Below are positions 10,290 to 21,654 of a stretch of 64,000 nucleotides of DNA, in pieces (within the stretch, counting starts at the first letter, position 1; every line of letters begins with the position of its first letter). The notes under the pieces were generated by a model, which made no database searches, was not told the DNA's origin, and worked only from the letters and a program-made list of their open reading frames with translations. Both the position numbers and the translations under genes were made by a program. The DNA lies in contig NW_004955466.1 of the NCBI RefSeq assembly GCF_000276665.1, positions 5,898,232 to 5,962,231 on the forward strand, in the 5' to 3' direction. Source of the stretch: Chinchilla lanigera (lineage: Eukaryota; Chordata; Mammalia; Rodentia; Chinchillidae).

Positions 10290-11778
10290 AGGATTTTTTT
10301 TTTTCCAGAAAGTTTTTTCGAAACATTATGAATTTCATCTTTGATCCCACCCCCGGTATATCTAATCAAGCGTATGAAAATATTCTAAAATTTAAAAAAA
10401 ACCAAAGTCTAAATTAATCCTAACCTTCCAATAATCATCTATTTTCCTCAATCATATCATGAACAGTTCCTAGGCACCCTTTCAGATTAAGCATATAAAG
10501 CATAAAACCCTAAAGGGTTTTTTAAATAAGGTTTGTTTTCGTCAGTCACTGGGTCCCTCACTCCCAACATAGAACCCTGCAAGGAAAAGCGCTCGTCAAC
10601 TTCTTTTTTAAATGGGTCATTCAAAAAGCAGATTTAGGTATACAAAAGTAAAAGGGCATTTGCTACACTGTAAGAAATTTTCAAAAGGGAGATCAGATCA
10701 TAACCTTTCCAAATATATAAATACAGAAGGGAAAAACAAATATATATAAGCCAATAAAAAGAACAAAGAAGACGAATGTGCTGGTGTGAATATTTCTGAG
10801 AGGAAAAGAGCAAGCTCTAAAACTATGTGCTTAGTATGATTCTATTTGTATTTTAATTAGAGGCCACAAATTCACCGTGTGTTTCTGTCCATGCGGGTCA
10901 CCACTTGCTGCTCATAAACTGTGGCTATGTGTTTCAGACCTATGGTTTCTCTCCTACTCAATTTCAGAACCTCAGAGTAGAACCTTTTATTTTTGCTTCC
11001 CTTTTTCAGCACAGTGACATATAGAAAAGTCATGCTCCGTAAAAATTTGCAGATTAAAAGGATCTAGGATCAAACTGACTTGTCATTGCATGAGAAAAAT
11101 AATTTATTGGGCCAACGTCTTCTAATCTAACAACCCTTGGGCAATTTCTTCTACTAGTAAAATACCTTAGACAAAAGGGCGTTACTGAAGGAAACACACT
11201 TTTTCTGTCCTACAGTTTACATTTCCCTTATGATACCAAATATATCAGGTTCCCCCCACAATGAGCAATTCTCTAACTCCGATGGGCACCCTCCAGCTCA
11301 ACCGTGGCAGGAATGACCTGGGGTCGCTGCAGTGTCCACAGGTTAAGGGTTCAGTCCCGCAAGACTGCACCTCCCTTCTAAAGCCAATGACAAGAAGTGG
11401 GGCCCTCGGATGTCCACACGTCTGTCCGAGTTGGGTACAAGTCAAGATTTCCTAAGACCCCCCCCCTCCTTAGGTCCAACAGTTTGCTCTGATGGCACAC
11501 AAGACACCAGTACACATTTATGTCTACTGGGGTAAAAGATATAATAAAAAACAGATGGTGAAGAGGTGCACAGGCCAGAGGGGTCCCAAGGGCAGTAAAG
11601 CTGGGGTCAGCCACTCTCCCAGTGTATGAATGTATTCAACCCCGGAGGTCTCCAAAACTTAGGGATTTTTATAAAGGATTCTTCACAGACGCATAATTGA
11701 TGATTAATTTAATCTATAGCTCCTAATCACTCTACTGAAGATTAGGGGTGGGGAGTAAAGGTCTAAGAGTTCCAAATG
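10290..11778. other. Unique AT-rich DNA, no gene seen
   Basis: No repeat family was recognised with confidence. 10690-10870 looks like worn LINE DNA but could not be placed. Confidence 0.4.
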
Positions 11779-11779
11779 C

Positions 11780-11941
11780 CCAATCATGATGCCTGTAATC
11801 CCAGCACTTAGGAGGCTGAGGCAGGAGGATCCTTGTGAGTTTGAGACCAGCCTTGGCTACAAAGTGAGCTCAAGGCCAGCCTGAACTGCATAGAAAGACC
11901 CTGTCTCAAAAAGACATACATACATAAAAAAAAAAAAAAAA
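11780..11941 (+). mobile_element. B1 SINE
   Basis: ATGCCTGTAATCCCAGCACT with the duplicated CAAGGCCAGCCTGAACTGCA block, CCCTGTCTCAAAAAGAC and a poly(A) tail. Confidence 0.9.
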
Positions 11942-11944
11942 GAT

Positions 11945-12130
11945 GCTCCTATTATCAGGGAAATTCCAAGGGCTTTGGGAGCTCTGTGTCAGGAACTAGA
12001 GCTAAAGACCAAATATTAGAACAAAAGCTGTTCCTAGCATCCCCATCTTTCAGGAAATTACAAGGGTTTTAGGAGTTCCCTGCCAAGAACCAGGGGCAGA
12101 GGCCACATTTATATTTCTTGTGATGTCACA
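11945..12130 (+). repeat. MLT2/ERVL-like LTR fragment
   Basis: Two tandem versions of one module occur: ATTATCAGGGAAATTCCAAG...GCTCTGTGTCAGGAAC, then CAGGAAATTACAAGGG...CCAAGAACCAGGGGC, ending TATTTCTTGTGATGTCACA. This matches my memory of MLT2-type (ERVL) LTRs. No internal retroviral sequence is attached. Confidence 0.45.
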
Positions 12131-12134
12131 GGCA

Positions 12135-13200
12135 TGGACTAATGAGACCCAGTTGTCATTCCCTAAAACAATCCTGCCAATTCACCATTCACGAGGACGT
12201 CACCGTAACTAGTGACGATAATCACACTCGGGCAAATCATATAGCGCCTTTTAGCCATGTGTTCCAAGCCATCCCGCAGAACCCTAACCAGGCTGCTATC
12301 CAGCAGAAAGGGAAGCAAAAATCTAAGGCCATCTCTTCTACTGCTCCTCATGGAGATGACAACAAGCAGAAAAATAAAGCAAGAAACAGACCAAGGGAAT
12401 AAACACTCACAGGCATGCACAACCAAAACAAGCAAAGCCCGAAGCATCTGAAAGAGAAACAGGAAGGAGCCTGTGACAACAAAAAGGGAGAATACTAACA
12501 AATGGAGAAGGAAGAAGGGACCAACTTACAACGCGTTGTCTTGCAACCTTTAATAGCAAACAAACAAATTAACTAAAAAGGAAAACTAGTCGCGGGGCTG
12601 AGCACTCCCTTCCTGAACCAGAGCAGTGTCGGGGTAACTCTTGGCTGACGGAACTCGCAAGCAGAGGGTGCGCCCGCTTCTCACACTTGCAGTTCCCCTG
12701 CTTCACGCAGACCCCACAAGATCGTCCCGCAAGAGGCCATCTTGTGACTGAAAGCCCTTCCCTCCTGTGCCTCCCGAAGCACGTCCAGGGGGACACCACC
12801 ACCACACTGGCCACCGCCCACCCCTCCTCCACGCTCACATCCTGCCAGGCGTCCTCCGCCGGCTCTGGTGCCCGCTTCCTTCCCCCGCCTCTCCCCGCCC
12901 TTCCCCTCAGGCTCCTGCACCTGCTCGGGCCCGCACCCCTTCCAGGGCAGCCTGTCTTCCCTGCGCCCTCCCGACCTGTTCTCCACTTCAGCCAGGACAG
13001 TGGGACCCCCTTCCCTCTCTCTCTCGGATGATGCTGTGCTGCTCTCAGAATCAACAGTAAAATCCTTTACTGCGCCACGAGGCACCTCTCCCCCACGCGC
13101 ACACTGGTGGCCCTCGCCAGCCCAGTGGAAGCCGCGTCTGTCGTCCCTTCTTCTCGGTGACATCTTGCCATGCTCAGGTCTCCGGGCAATGGTTGTTTGG
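12135..13200. other. Unique DNA, GC-rich at 12700-13160, no gene seen
   Basis: Open frames on both strands at 12569-13163 overlap almost completely and are Pro-, Gly- and Arg-rich. They look like products of composition. CpG is not dense enough for me to call an island. Confidence 0.4.
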
Positions 13201-13391
13201 TTTTTTTTCTCAGTAGTGGATAATGAACCCAGGCCCTTCTCACTGAGCTACATCCCCAGCCTTTTTTTTTTTCTTTTAATTTCTTAGTTTAGAGATAGGG
13301 TCTCACTGAATGGCTGGACTCTAACTTGAAATCCTTCTGCCTCAGCCTCCCAGAGTACTTGGGTTACAGGCATGCACCACCCCTCCTGGCT
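13201..13391 (-). mobile_element. B1-dID dimeric SINE
   Basis: A reverse ID monomer (GAGCTACATCCCCAGCC) is joined through a T-run to a short reverse B1 (CAGCCTCCCAGAGTACTTGG to GCATGCACCACC). In the element's own direction this is B1, A-rich linker, then ID. It is diverged and old. Confidence 0.8.
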
Positions 13392-13417
13392 TCAGCGGTT
13401 GCCTTAAGGAAACCAAA

Positions 13418-13505
13418 GTCGCCAGGAATATAGCTCAGCAGCACAGTGCCTGCCCGATAAGCACAAGGTCTTGAGTTCAATTCCCAGTACCACAAAAAAA
13501 AAAAA
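13418..13505 (+). mobile_element. ID SINE
   Basis: AGGAATATAGCTCAGCAGCA through TTCAATTCCCAGTACC plus A tail. Near-TSD GGAAACCAAAGTC / GGAAAACCAAAATC. Confidence 0.85.
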
Positions 13506-13691
13506 GGAAAACCAAAATCACCCCAAGTTTCTATTTGTTTTCTAGATGTGCCCCCCTCCCCCATTTAACACTCTGTCTCAATTTTACTCAATGACAAGAT
13601 TAAAAACCCCGGCTGTAGTGCAGACTACCTTTGTTTGACCCCCACTTACTAGCTCCGCACTTGTCTTCTCATACAGTACTGACTTAGATAG

Positions 13692-13918
13692 GAGGTCAGT
13701 AAACTATAGCCCACTGCCAAACTGAGCTGCTGCCTGCTTTTGTAAATAAAGTTTTATTGGAACACTGGCACACTTGTCTAGTTGCCTGGGGCTGCTTTCA
13801 CAACACAAGAGCACAGCCATGTAGTTACGACAGAGACCACACAGCACGCAGAGACCACGCAAAAAGCACAGAGAAAGCTGACTATCCCGCCCTTAACAGC
13901 AAATGTCTGTCAATTCCT
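13692..13918 (+). repeat. Ancient hAT (MER-type) DNA transposon copy
   Basis: The copy has a GTCAGTAAACTATAGCCCAC head, the hallmark TTTTGTAAATAAAGTTTTAT then TGGAACAC, a GTAGTTACGACAGAGACC block, and a tail like TAACAGCAAATGTCTGTCAA. These are the conserved parts of a common mammalian non-autonomous hAT-Charlie-group element. Confidence 0.65.
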
Positions 13919-13944
13919 GGCATCCGCCATACTATGCTCATTCG

Positions 13945-14245
13945 GCACAAATATGGATCTTGCAAACATTATGCTAAGTGAAAGAAGTCGGTCACAAAGA
14001 AGCCGGTCATGATTCCATGTATACGAAATGTCCAGAATAGGGAAATCTACACAGACAGGAAGTAGGTTAGTAGTCACTGAGCTGGGGGGGGGCATAAGAC
14101 TGGAGTGAGATGAGAGCTAAAGAGGGTGCGATTTGTTTCAGGAGGTGACGAAAATGATCTAAATATCAAATGAGGTAATGGTTGCACATCTCTTACAATA
14201 TACTTAGAAACTATTTAATTGGACACTTTGGACAGGTGAGTTGAT
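13945..14245 (+). repeat. Old L1 (L1M-type) 3' end
   Basis: The motif order is that of mammalian-wide L1 3' ends: ATTATGCTAAGTGAAAGAAG, CATGATTCCATGTATACGAA, GACAGGAAGTAGGTTAGTAG, GAGCTGGGGG, then ATGGTTGCACATCTCTTACA and AATTGGACACTTTGGACAGG. No ORF2 remains. Confidence 0.6.
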
Positions 14246-14254
14246 TTTTTAGTT

Positions 14255-14399
14255 GCCTTTTTGAGACAGGGTCTCGATATGCAGTTCAGGGTGGCCTTGA
14301 ACTCACTTTGTAGCTCAGGATGGCCTCAAACTGGCAGCGAGCCTCCTGCTTCAGCCTCCTGAGTGCTGGGATTACAGGCATGCACCACTATGCCCCGCC
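14255..14399 (-). mobile_element. B1 SINE
   Basis: TTTTTGAGACAGGGTCTCGA through GCTGGGATTACAGGCATGCA; duplicated-half form. Confidence 0.9.
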
Positions 14400-14402
14400 T
14401 AT

Positions 14403-14551
14403 GATTTTTTTTTTGCGGGGGGGGGGGGGGGCTCTTTTTGAGACAAGGTCTCGCTGTGCAGTTTCAGGCTGGCCCTGAGCACACTTTGTAGCCCAGGGTG
14501 GTCTTGAACTCAAAACGATCCTCCTGCTTCAGCCTCCTGTGTGCTGGGACT
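14403..14551 (-). mobile_element. B1 SINE with G-run
   Basis: CTTTTTGAGACAAGGTCTCG through CAGCCTCCTGTGTGCTGGGA. An interrupted T-run and a 16-base G-run sit at the tail side. Its 5' head is missing. Confidence 0.85.
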
Positions 14552-14555
14552 ATGA

Positions 14556-14647
14556 TTTTTTTTTCTTCTTGGTGAAGACTGAAACCAGGGTCTTATGTAT
14601 GCTAGGCAAATGCTTCTCCAACTCCACTGGGGCTACATCCCCAATCC
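14556..14647 (-). mobile_element. ID-like SINE, old
   Basis: GGTCTTATGTATGCTAGGCA and GGGGCTACATCCCCAATCC fit a reverse ID. It may be the ID half of an old dimer with the adjacent B1. Confidence 0.6.
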
Positions 14648-15940
14648 ATGAATTTACCCCAGACTATATTTATTAAAGCTCTTCCCTAAAATACCGGCTA
14701 ACATCTGAGGTGGTGTCATTCATCTCTGCCTGTGCAACAGCTACAGGCTGTGTGTGTCTGATTTTGCTTCTTGCTTTGCCAGGAGCCCCTCCCACCGTGC
14801 TTTCTGTGCTCTATGAATTCAGGAAATATTTGCTGAGTGAATGATTAAATAGCTGGGAGAGGAGGGGTGGGGCTTTGTTGTTATTTTCCCCCAGTTAACA
14901 TAGAGATTCAGGTGCTCGGTTCATTAGGAAAATTCATGCCATGCAATCAGTGACTGCTACTCCGGGCCTTGGCGTGTGGAGTCCAGCAAGCGCGTGTCCC
15001 CACAGGAACGAGCCGCACCCTGCGTAAACACCTGAGACTTTCACACTGAGGCTTTGTTTCCGGCCTTGGAGGAACCCAGCTCCTGGCTCTCTGAGTAAGC
15101 AACCCCTGTTATTTCTAGCACAGGCAAATGAGCCCAACATGCAGACAAAATGTGAGAACCTGGGTGCTGCTGGCTTCTCCTCCTCCTGCCCTCTTCTGAC
15201 TCAGCTGAGCTGCTCCAAAAGTACCTCTGAAATAAATAAACCTGGAAACGACCATTTCTCTTCACACGTGTTACTCCTCACTCTCTCCTGCCCACCACAG
15301 AAAACTGAAAGCTTTCCTTGTGAAAATCAAAACATGTGGGCCCGAACACCTCCTGCGGGGTGTCCAATGCCCTGGCCACAGTCCAACGCCTCTGACCCCG
15401 GAGCAAAAAAACAGACTGTGCGAAGAGCTGCTCTGCGATTACAAACCCCGGTTCTCATCTCACGCTCGGGAACACCAGCAGATCGCGGGCTCCTAGGGCA
15501 GGTTTCTGGGTCCCAGCTCCGCGGTTCACACACCTCACTCCTTCTAAGCCGACTTGGACTGATTTACGTATGTGACTTATTCTTGAGCCAACAGGTTGGA
15601 ACAGGAAGGGCCAGGCAAAAACAATGATGTGATGAGAAACTCCTGAGACACCACTAACGTCGTCTGTTCCCCCCATGGGTACCTAAGACACACCTGCAGG
15701 GGCTCAAAGGCCCACGGAAGCGAGGCACACCGGGAATAAGGGAAACTCAAAGAACTCCGCAAGGCATTTCACGAAACCCCGTCGATGATGGGATTCAGTA
15801 GGCCTCTTATAGGTGGGGAAAAGCACTGTCATTCCCAGAATCACTCCTTTAATAAACACACACAAGAAAGTCTACTGTGTCTTCTATAATATACATCTGC
15901 TGGGGAAATTCAAATCCAGATGTGTCTGATTCAAAATCCA
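14648..15940. other. Unique DNA, no gene seen
   Basis: No repeat family or splice-bounded frame was recognised in about 1.3 kb. Confidence 0.4.
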
Positions 15941-16260
15941 TCTTCTCTTCATTGTAGTTCAAAGCCAGCTGAAACGTCAAACCTGGGAACACACCAGCAG
16001 CCACCCTCTCTCTCTCCTCTTCAAACCAAACTTCTTGAAAGAGCTGGGTACAGTAGATGCCTTCACCACCCTACCTCCCACTCGCTTCTCCGAGGACATC
16101 GTGTGTCACAGAAAACCCATCCGCGGCCGGCCCTCAGAGCAGACACTGAAGACGCACGTGCAGCATGCCGTGACCAAGGTCACCCAGGCAGCAGTTCGCC
16201 GTTCTAACACACGTCTGCAAGCGGTGGTCCCCACACTGAGCACCTCTTGCCACTGCAAAC
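15940..16260 (+). repeat. L2 LINE relic with reverse-transcriptase residues
   Basis: The + frame retains the run KLLERAGYSRCLHHPTSHSL, which fits the 'SKLLERxVYxR' part of L2/CR1-type reverse transcriptases, followed by a worn CAAGGTCACC module. The copy is broken by stops and frameshifts and cannot be functional. It probably continues with the L2 material at 16480-17440. Confidence 0.55.
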
Positions 16261-16479
16261 ACCAAGGTAACTTGTATGAATCTCGTGATGTGACAATAGA
16301 TTTAGAATTGAAGTTGGATTTATACAAGTTCTTCCTTTCCTGAGGTGCGTACACATTTTTGGCAGAATATAAGTATATACATTCCAGTCTTTCCCTGCAG
16401 CCAGGCCTGTCTCTCTCCAGAGCCTCGTCTATCTGATTTTCCCCTGGGTGTCTCCACTTGGTCATTCCACAAATACCTT

Positions 16480-17195
16480 TGCAGAATTGAGTCATCTTCT
16501 CTGACCACATCCCGGTCTGACCAAAGTTATTCTCCTGCATCTTTTCTTCAGTGATTAATTCCAACATCCCCTCTTGCACCCAGAACGAACCTGAATCACC
16601 TTTGATACCTCCCTCTCCCCGACTTCCCCGCAACCCATCGACCCCCCACTCCCTGATGCCCTAGGCTTCTCTTTGTACCTATTTCTCTGCGCTTCCACCG
16701 TCCCCTCCCGGCCGAGACACCATTTTCTCCCACGTGACTTTAAACTGTCTCTGCCTCCACTCATCAGCATAGACAGCAGCCTGCCCTGAGCCTGGCGGAT
16801 TCCGAAGACCGGTCTGGAATATTCTCTCTTCAACATGAGTCAAGCGCTTCTCCCTAACCTCAGAACAGTTCGAGCCCGCATCTCCTCTCACTTCCTGCAT
16901 CCTCCTCCCACTCCAGTCCTCAGTCCCAGGACACCCACGTCCTCCGGATCAGCCTCCCCTTCTGCACTCTGCTGTGCCCCCGGCTCGCTTCCCACCCTCT
17001 CCTGCGCGTCCGCAGCAGCCTTTCGCAAGCACGTCCTCAGGGAAGCCCTCCTGGCTCCCCAGCCTGGGTTGGGCACCCGTACTGCACACTTCCACGGAAC
17101 CAGGACACGCCCTCTTACCCTCACATGATACTGCAGTAGCCTGTGTGCTTGCGCGAATCCCTGTAATCCAAGCTATGGTTAGAACAGCACACATC
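16480..17195 (+). repeat. L2 LINE 3' region, part 1
   Basis: CCTCAGGGAAGCCCTCCTGG, CAGCCTGGGTTGGGCACC and ATGATACTGCAGTAGCCTGT keep the order of the L2 3' end. A B1 interrupts it at 17196. Confidence 0.6.
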
Positions 17196-17380
17196 GCTGG
17201 GCGTGGTGGCGCATGCCTGTAATCCCAGCATTCGGGAGGCTGAAGCGGGAGGATCATTGCGAGTTCAAGGCCAGCCTGGGCTACAAGTGAGCTCAAGGCC
17301 AGCCTGAACTGCATAGTGAGACCCTGCCTCAAAAAAAAAAAAAAAAAAGAAAAAAATAAATAAATAAAAAAAACAAAAAA
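17196..17380 (+). mobile_element. B1 SINE with TSD, inserted in L2
   Basis: GCTGGGCGTGGTGGCGCATG start, duplicated 3' half and long A-rich tail. Perfect TSD AACAGCACACATC (17183-17195, 17381-17393). Confidence 0.95.
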
Positions 17381-17393
17381 AACAGCACACATC

Positions 17394-17445
17394 ATGTCTA
17401 TACTATGTGCTCGGCACAGAGCCTCACATACAACAGGTGTCCTGT
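17394..17445 (+). repeat. L2 LINE 3' terminus, part 2
   Basis: CTCGGCACAGAGCCTCACAT then CAACAGGTGTCC resemble the L2 terminal 'GCCTGGCACATAGTAGGTGC'. It resumes directly after the B1 TSD. Confidence 0.5.
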
Positions 17446-17452
17446 GCTGACA

Positions 17453-17602
17453 ACACCAGGCATGATGGCACACGCAGGTGACCCCAGCTACTGGGGAGGC
17501 TGGGGCAGGAGGAGCGCAGGTTCGACTTAGCAAGACCCTGTCTCAAAATAAAATTTCACAGGGTTCAGCACTTCCCAAGTTCAACCCCCAGTACCGCAAA
17601 AC
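17453..17602 (+). mobile_element. B1-dID dimeric SINE, truncated
   Basis: CCAGGCATGATGGCACACGC, CCCTGTCTCAAAATAAAA, then an ID remnant ending TTCAACCCCCAGTACCGC. Most of the ID A box is lost. Confidence 0.7.
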
Positions 17603-17604
17603 AA

Positions 17605-18330
17605 GTCAGAAGAAAAAAAGCATTGTTTTTAATGAACAAGAAAACAAATGGGGCTCTGAAGATACACTGACCTATACTTAGAAAAGCCGTAATGAGTACT
17701 GCCCCCATGATTCTGATTTTAAGAAATCCCCTATTCCCCTTCATAGGCCTGAGATCCCCTGTCTTCCCCTCTGTGGCAAACTTTCTTGCACGCGCTGATT
17801 GTGTAACTCCTGCAGCATCTCCACTTTCTGGGCTCCGGTCCTCTCAACCCCCTCCAGGTGCCAGATCTGGGCAGAGCGCAGCGCCCTGGACACAGCCGTC
17901 CTCCAGAGGTGGTCGCTCTGTACAGCAGCGTGGCTGCCCCGCCCCCTTCCTGAAAAGCACATCTGGGGGTGCCCACACCCCCGCACTTACCTGGCTCCTC
18001 CTCCGTCCCTGGCTACTCCGCCAAGTCCCCTGCCTGCTCCTCCTTTCCCGCGGGGAACACTGAAAGGCCCTGGGAGTCTGCTCTGGCTAAACACCCCACA
18101 GGTGACCCCACGCAGTGCGTCCTGGCTGCAGATGTGAGTGCCCCGGCCACACGCTGCCGGCCCCACACCGGGCTTCTCCCTCACGCTGGACCCTCACGTC
18201 CCACACTTGACTTCTTTGGAGAGCAAATAAGCACCTCACACCTGTTAGGACAAAAGCGAACTTCTGACTTCCCCGAAACACAACGATCTTGTCCGGCGCA
18301 ATAAATTACATCAACTACTCAACTGCTCAA
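17605..18330. other. Unique DNA, no gene seen
   Basis: Moderately GC-rich at 17800-18200, with overlapping open frames on both strands. Nothing recognised. Confidence 0.4.
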
Positions 18331-18334
18331 GGCG

Positions 18335-18530
18335 AAACTTCAGAAACTATCCCTGAGTCCCCTTTTCACTCGTCTCACGTGGCCCCCAATTCACAGGTGT
18401 CCCAAACACCCACAATTCTTCAACCTCCTGCTACGACCCACCCTGGTGTCACCTACCACAGCCCCTCACCAGAGCTACCAGCAAACATAAAAGCGCGCTA
18501 GCTGGCCCTCCTGCTTCTTTCTGCTCACTC
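18335..18530 (+). repeat. Probable L2 fragment
   Basis: CCTGAGTCCCCTTTTCACTC, then CAACCTCCTGCTACGACCCA and CCCTGGTGTCACC, follow the L2 pattern around the 'CACCACCTCCACTGCTACCACCC' region. It is strongly diverged. Confidence 0.4.
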
Positions 18531-18591
18531 CAGGCAGCAGCTGGCGAGACCTCGGGCTGGGGTTCTCCTCCACTCAAAGCCTCCCAGCTGG

Positions 18592-18714
18592 AGCAGCCTC
18601 AGCCTACAGTAACGCTCCTCAGGAGGCTGAGACCTGAGGGTCCTGGAAACCAGGAGTTTAAGGCCTGCCTGAGCAATGCTGTGAGAGCTTATCTCAAAAA
18701 AAAAAAAAAACATC
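18592..18714 (+). mobile_element. B1 SINE, old monomer
   Basis: CCTCAGGAGGCTGAGACCTG and a tail of about 14 A after TATCTC. The 5' head is degraded. Confidence 0.75.
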
Positions 18715-18739
18715 ACAAAAATAAAAAGAAAGCCTTCCC

Positions 18740-18920
18740 AGCTGGGTATGGTGGCACACACCTGGTATCTCAGCACTCTGGGAGGCTGAGGCAGGAGGAT
18801 TCTAGGTTTGAGCTGACCGTGAGCAATTTAGCAAGATCCCATCTCAGAATGAAAACTAAACAAAGGCTAGGGACAGAGCTCCGTGTGAAGGCCCTGGGTT
18901 CAATTCCAAAGACAGAAAGA
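18740..18920 (+). mobile_element. B1-dID dimeric SINE
   Basis: B1 part GCTGGGTATGGTGGCACACA to ATCTCAGAATG, an A-rich linker, then ID part GGCTAGGGACAGAGCTC...GGCCCTGGGTTCAATTCC. Confidence 0.85.
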
Positions 18921-19944
18921 GAACGGGAATGGGGACGGAGGTGGGCAGCCTTCCAAAGGTGTCCAAACACACTCGCCTTAGAGCTGGCGATCTCGGCCTG
19001 AGCCAGCTCCCCCTTGCCTGCCTCTCTGCTGCCAGCTCAGGTCCCTCTTGCCCACCTGGTCCAGCCATGCGAGCGTTGAACTTGTTGCATCAGACGGGAG
19101 GGCCCTACCTTGCTCTCGCATGCATGGCAGCTCTCTGTCCTGTTGGGCCTCTCTGCGTCCCTCCGCGGAGAGGTGCTCTCTGGACTACAGAAGTCTCCAG
19201 GCACCAGCACGGACACCGCCTGAACCTTCTGCTCAGCCTGGCCATGTGCTGCGTTTTCCTGCATAACATCCCCTTGCGTAACTTCAACGTAAGCGCCACA
19301 GACTCACGCAGTTTGTCGAAGTTGTTCACTCGGTACTTTCTTACCTGATATACTGCTTGATCTGCACACGGCATGGTCCCAGGAATCGTTTGCCTGTACC
19401 CATAAAAATCATAAGTACACAATAAAGTGGGAAGTGTGGATTTACCTGTACCGTACTTTTGGAATATTTTGTTTTGGAAACATCAAAACCCATGGAAGTT
19501 TATCAATAAAACACGCAGGTTGGGGCAGACAGCAAAACCGTACAGAATTAGCTCCCGCTATTAAAACTCCTACTTCAGAAAAAGCTAACCATTCCAATGT
19601 TCCTGAAGGCTCTTCCACGCCTCTCCAATGTGAGAAGTGCCGCCTGCGTGCTGCACTTGACTCCGGTGCCCCTCACCCTGTCATGTGACACCATCGGTGC
19701 CACCCACTGTGCAGTAAAGGCAGAAAAAGCCACTGATGCCCAGGGCGGGGTGCCCCGTGCCACACACGGCCAAAGCAGCGTGGGTTTTCCTACCACCTTC
19801 TTCCTGTGCTCACTCAGCACAGATCGCAGCCCTCGACGGCCAGGAGAGATTATTCGTCCAAAGCTGATGTCTCTCCTTCAAACACATACAAGAACTTCAT
19901 TAAGAACTTCAAAACAATCTCCTCTGGTAAATCACCTTTTTCTC
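18921..19944. other. Unique DNA, no gene seen
   Basis: On the - strand, 19347-19394 is flanked by TAC-AG and GTAAGAAAG splice-like motifs (48 bases, open). No homology was recognised and the acceptor lacks a strong pyrimidine tract, so it is not called as an exon. Confidence 0.4.
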
Positions 19945-20131
19945 CCTCTGGTACTGGGGATGGAACCCAGGGCCTTCAAAATGAGCTAGCTACATCCCCA
20001 GCCTTTTTTATATCTGAGACGGGCTCTTACTAAATTGCCAAATTCCCCAGGCTGAGCTCCAACACTCAATCCTCCTGCCTCAGCCTCCCAGAGTGCTGAG
20101 ATTACAGGAAAGCACCCCCACATGCAGCTCC
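19945..20131 (-). mobile_element. B1-dID dimeric SINE
   Basis: GGGGATGGAACCCAGGGCC and AGCTACATCCCCAGCC (ID half) precede CAGCCTCCCAGAGTGCTGAG (B1 half). Confidence 0.85.
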
Positions 20132-20338
20132 CATATTTATTTATCTACCACTTCTAAATGACCCTAAAAACACCTGGTGGTAGTAACTACCGGCTCTCAA
20201 TAATGTATCAAAAACAACACTGCAAATATTATTGATTCTTACCAAAACTCACTTGAATGATTTAGAAAAAGTCATTCAGAGAAACTATAAATGCCAATGT
20301 TGAAATCAGATGAGGAAAGTAGCGTTTTAGAGACAAAG

Positions 20339-20487
20339 CCAGGCAGAGCGGTGCACGCCTATCATGCCAACACTCAGGAAGCTGACACAGGAGGACAGTG
20401 AGTTCAAGCCCAGTCTTGGCTACAAAGGGAACTCAAGGCCAGCCTCGACTATGCAATCAAACCCTTCCAGACACAACAAAACAAGAG
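20339..20487 (+). mobile_element. B1 SINE, diverged
   Basis: GCGGTGCACGCCTATCATGC, then GCTACAAAGGGAACTCAAGG and CAGCCTCGACTATGCA show the duplicated-half form. Confidence 0.8.
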
Positions 20488-20489
20488 GG

Positions 20490-21210
20490 CCACATTTAGA
20501 AAGACCTCCAAATTTCAGAGTGTTAAACCACATTAAACCCATCAAGTATTTATAAATTAGTATGCTATATTAGCTTCTTACCTTCCCATTTTCAAGGTGA
20601 GATTTTTCTTTTTTTTTTCTAATTCATTACTTCAAATTCTGAATAATTACACTCCCTACCCAACACTTATGCATACACAAAAGATTAAAAAAAAAAAATC
20701 TTATATCTCCCCTAGAGCTAATGAAAAAGGATTTTTATTTCTATAAGGCATGAATGAGATCTTTGTTAACCCACTTTAACAGGACTCTAAATGACCCTGG
20801 ATTTATCTTGCCCTAGTTTTCAAAACGTAACTGACCCAGAATAATGTAAGCTTATCTCCAAACTCTGGACAAAAAACAGAACCAAAGTTCCCAGAAGCCA
20901 AAGCTATACATACAACCCAGGGAAAAAAATGATTTTTCCTCAAAAACACTGCACAGTGCAAACACCTCAAGAGCTCTTATTTTTTTCATTTAACCAGAAT
21001 ATTTTTAAGATTAGAAAGCTTTCTAATGCCAAGGTAAACAACCTCCAAAGAAAACACAACAGAAAACAGTATTAGCTCCCGTGATTACCGGGAGTTTTCG
21101 GGAACCGTTTGTGTTAAGTACAATACTGGTGCGAGTGAGAACTACCACCTCGCTGTTTTCTTTAGATGTGACAATCGCCCAACTAACCACAACATCCCCA
21201 GAAATGATTA
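20490..21210. other. Unique AT-rich DNA, no gene seen
   Basis: No repeat or gene was recognised. Confidence 0.4.
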
Positions 21211-21216
21211 ACTTTT

Positions 21217-21320
21217 TTTGGTTTTTTTTTTTGTTTGTTTTTTTCCGGTACCGGGAATCGAACTCATGACCTTGAGCTTGCCAGGCAGGAGCTGTGCCAC
21301 TGAGCTAAATCCCTGGCCCC
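21217..21320 (-). mobile_element. ID SINE, young
   Basis: TCCGGTACCGGGAATCGAAC through GAGCTAAATCCCTGGCCCC, with a T-rich tail side. Near-TSD ATGATTAACTTTT / ATGATTCACTTTT. Confidence 0.92.
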
Positions 21321-21654
21321 ATGATTCACTTTTATCTGTAATAACTGAGCAGACTGAAGTGGTCAGGGAAGCAAAATTATTATGAGCTGATATGTCTTTT
21401 TCTTACTCCTCATTTATCATTTTAATCCAAGTTTCCCCCCAGGGATTTTGCTTCAGGGATCAAAATTCCACACTGAGACCCCCAACTCATCCCATTCCTC
21501 TCTCCAGCGCTGCGCAGCGTTTCGTTCGCTCACAGTGGGCCAGCTTTTCTCAGACAGGCGGTTCCAAACATCACAGACACACCTCACCCGCCTCCACCTC
21601 CACAAAGCCAGGCACCCACAGTTCTGCCCACAGTTCTATATGACAGTTCTGCGC

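Noticed and set aside
12569..13163. Long overlapping frames on both strands as a gene
   Set aside because: Frames overlap in several registers, are Pro/Gly/Arg-rich, and have no splice sites, start context or domain.
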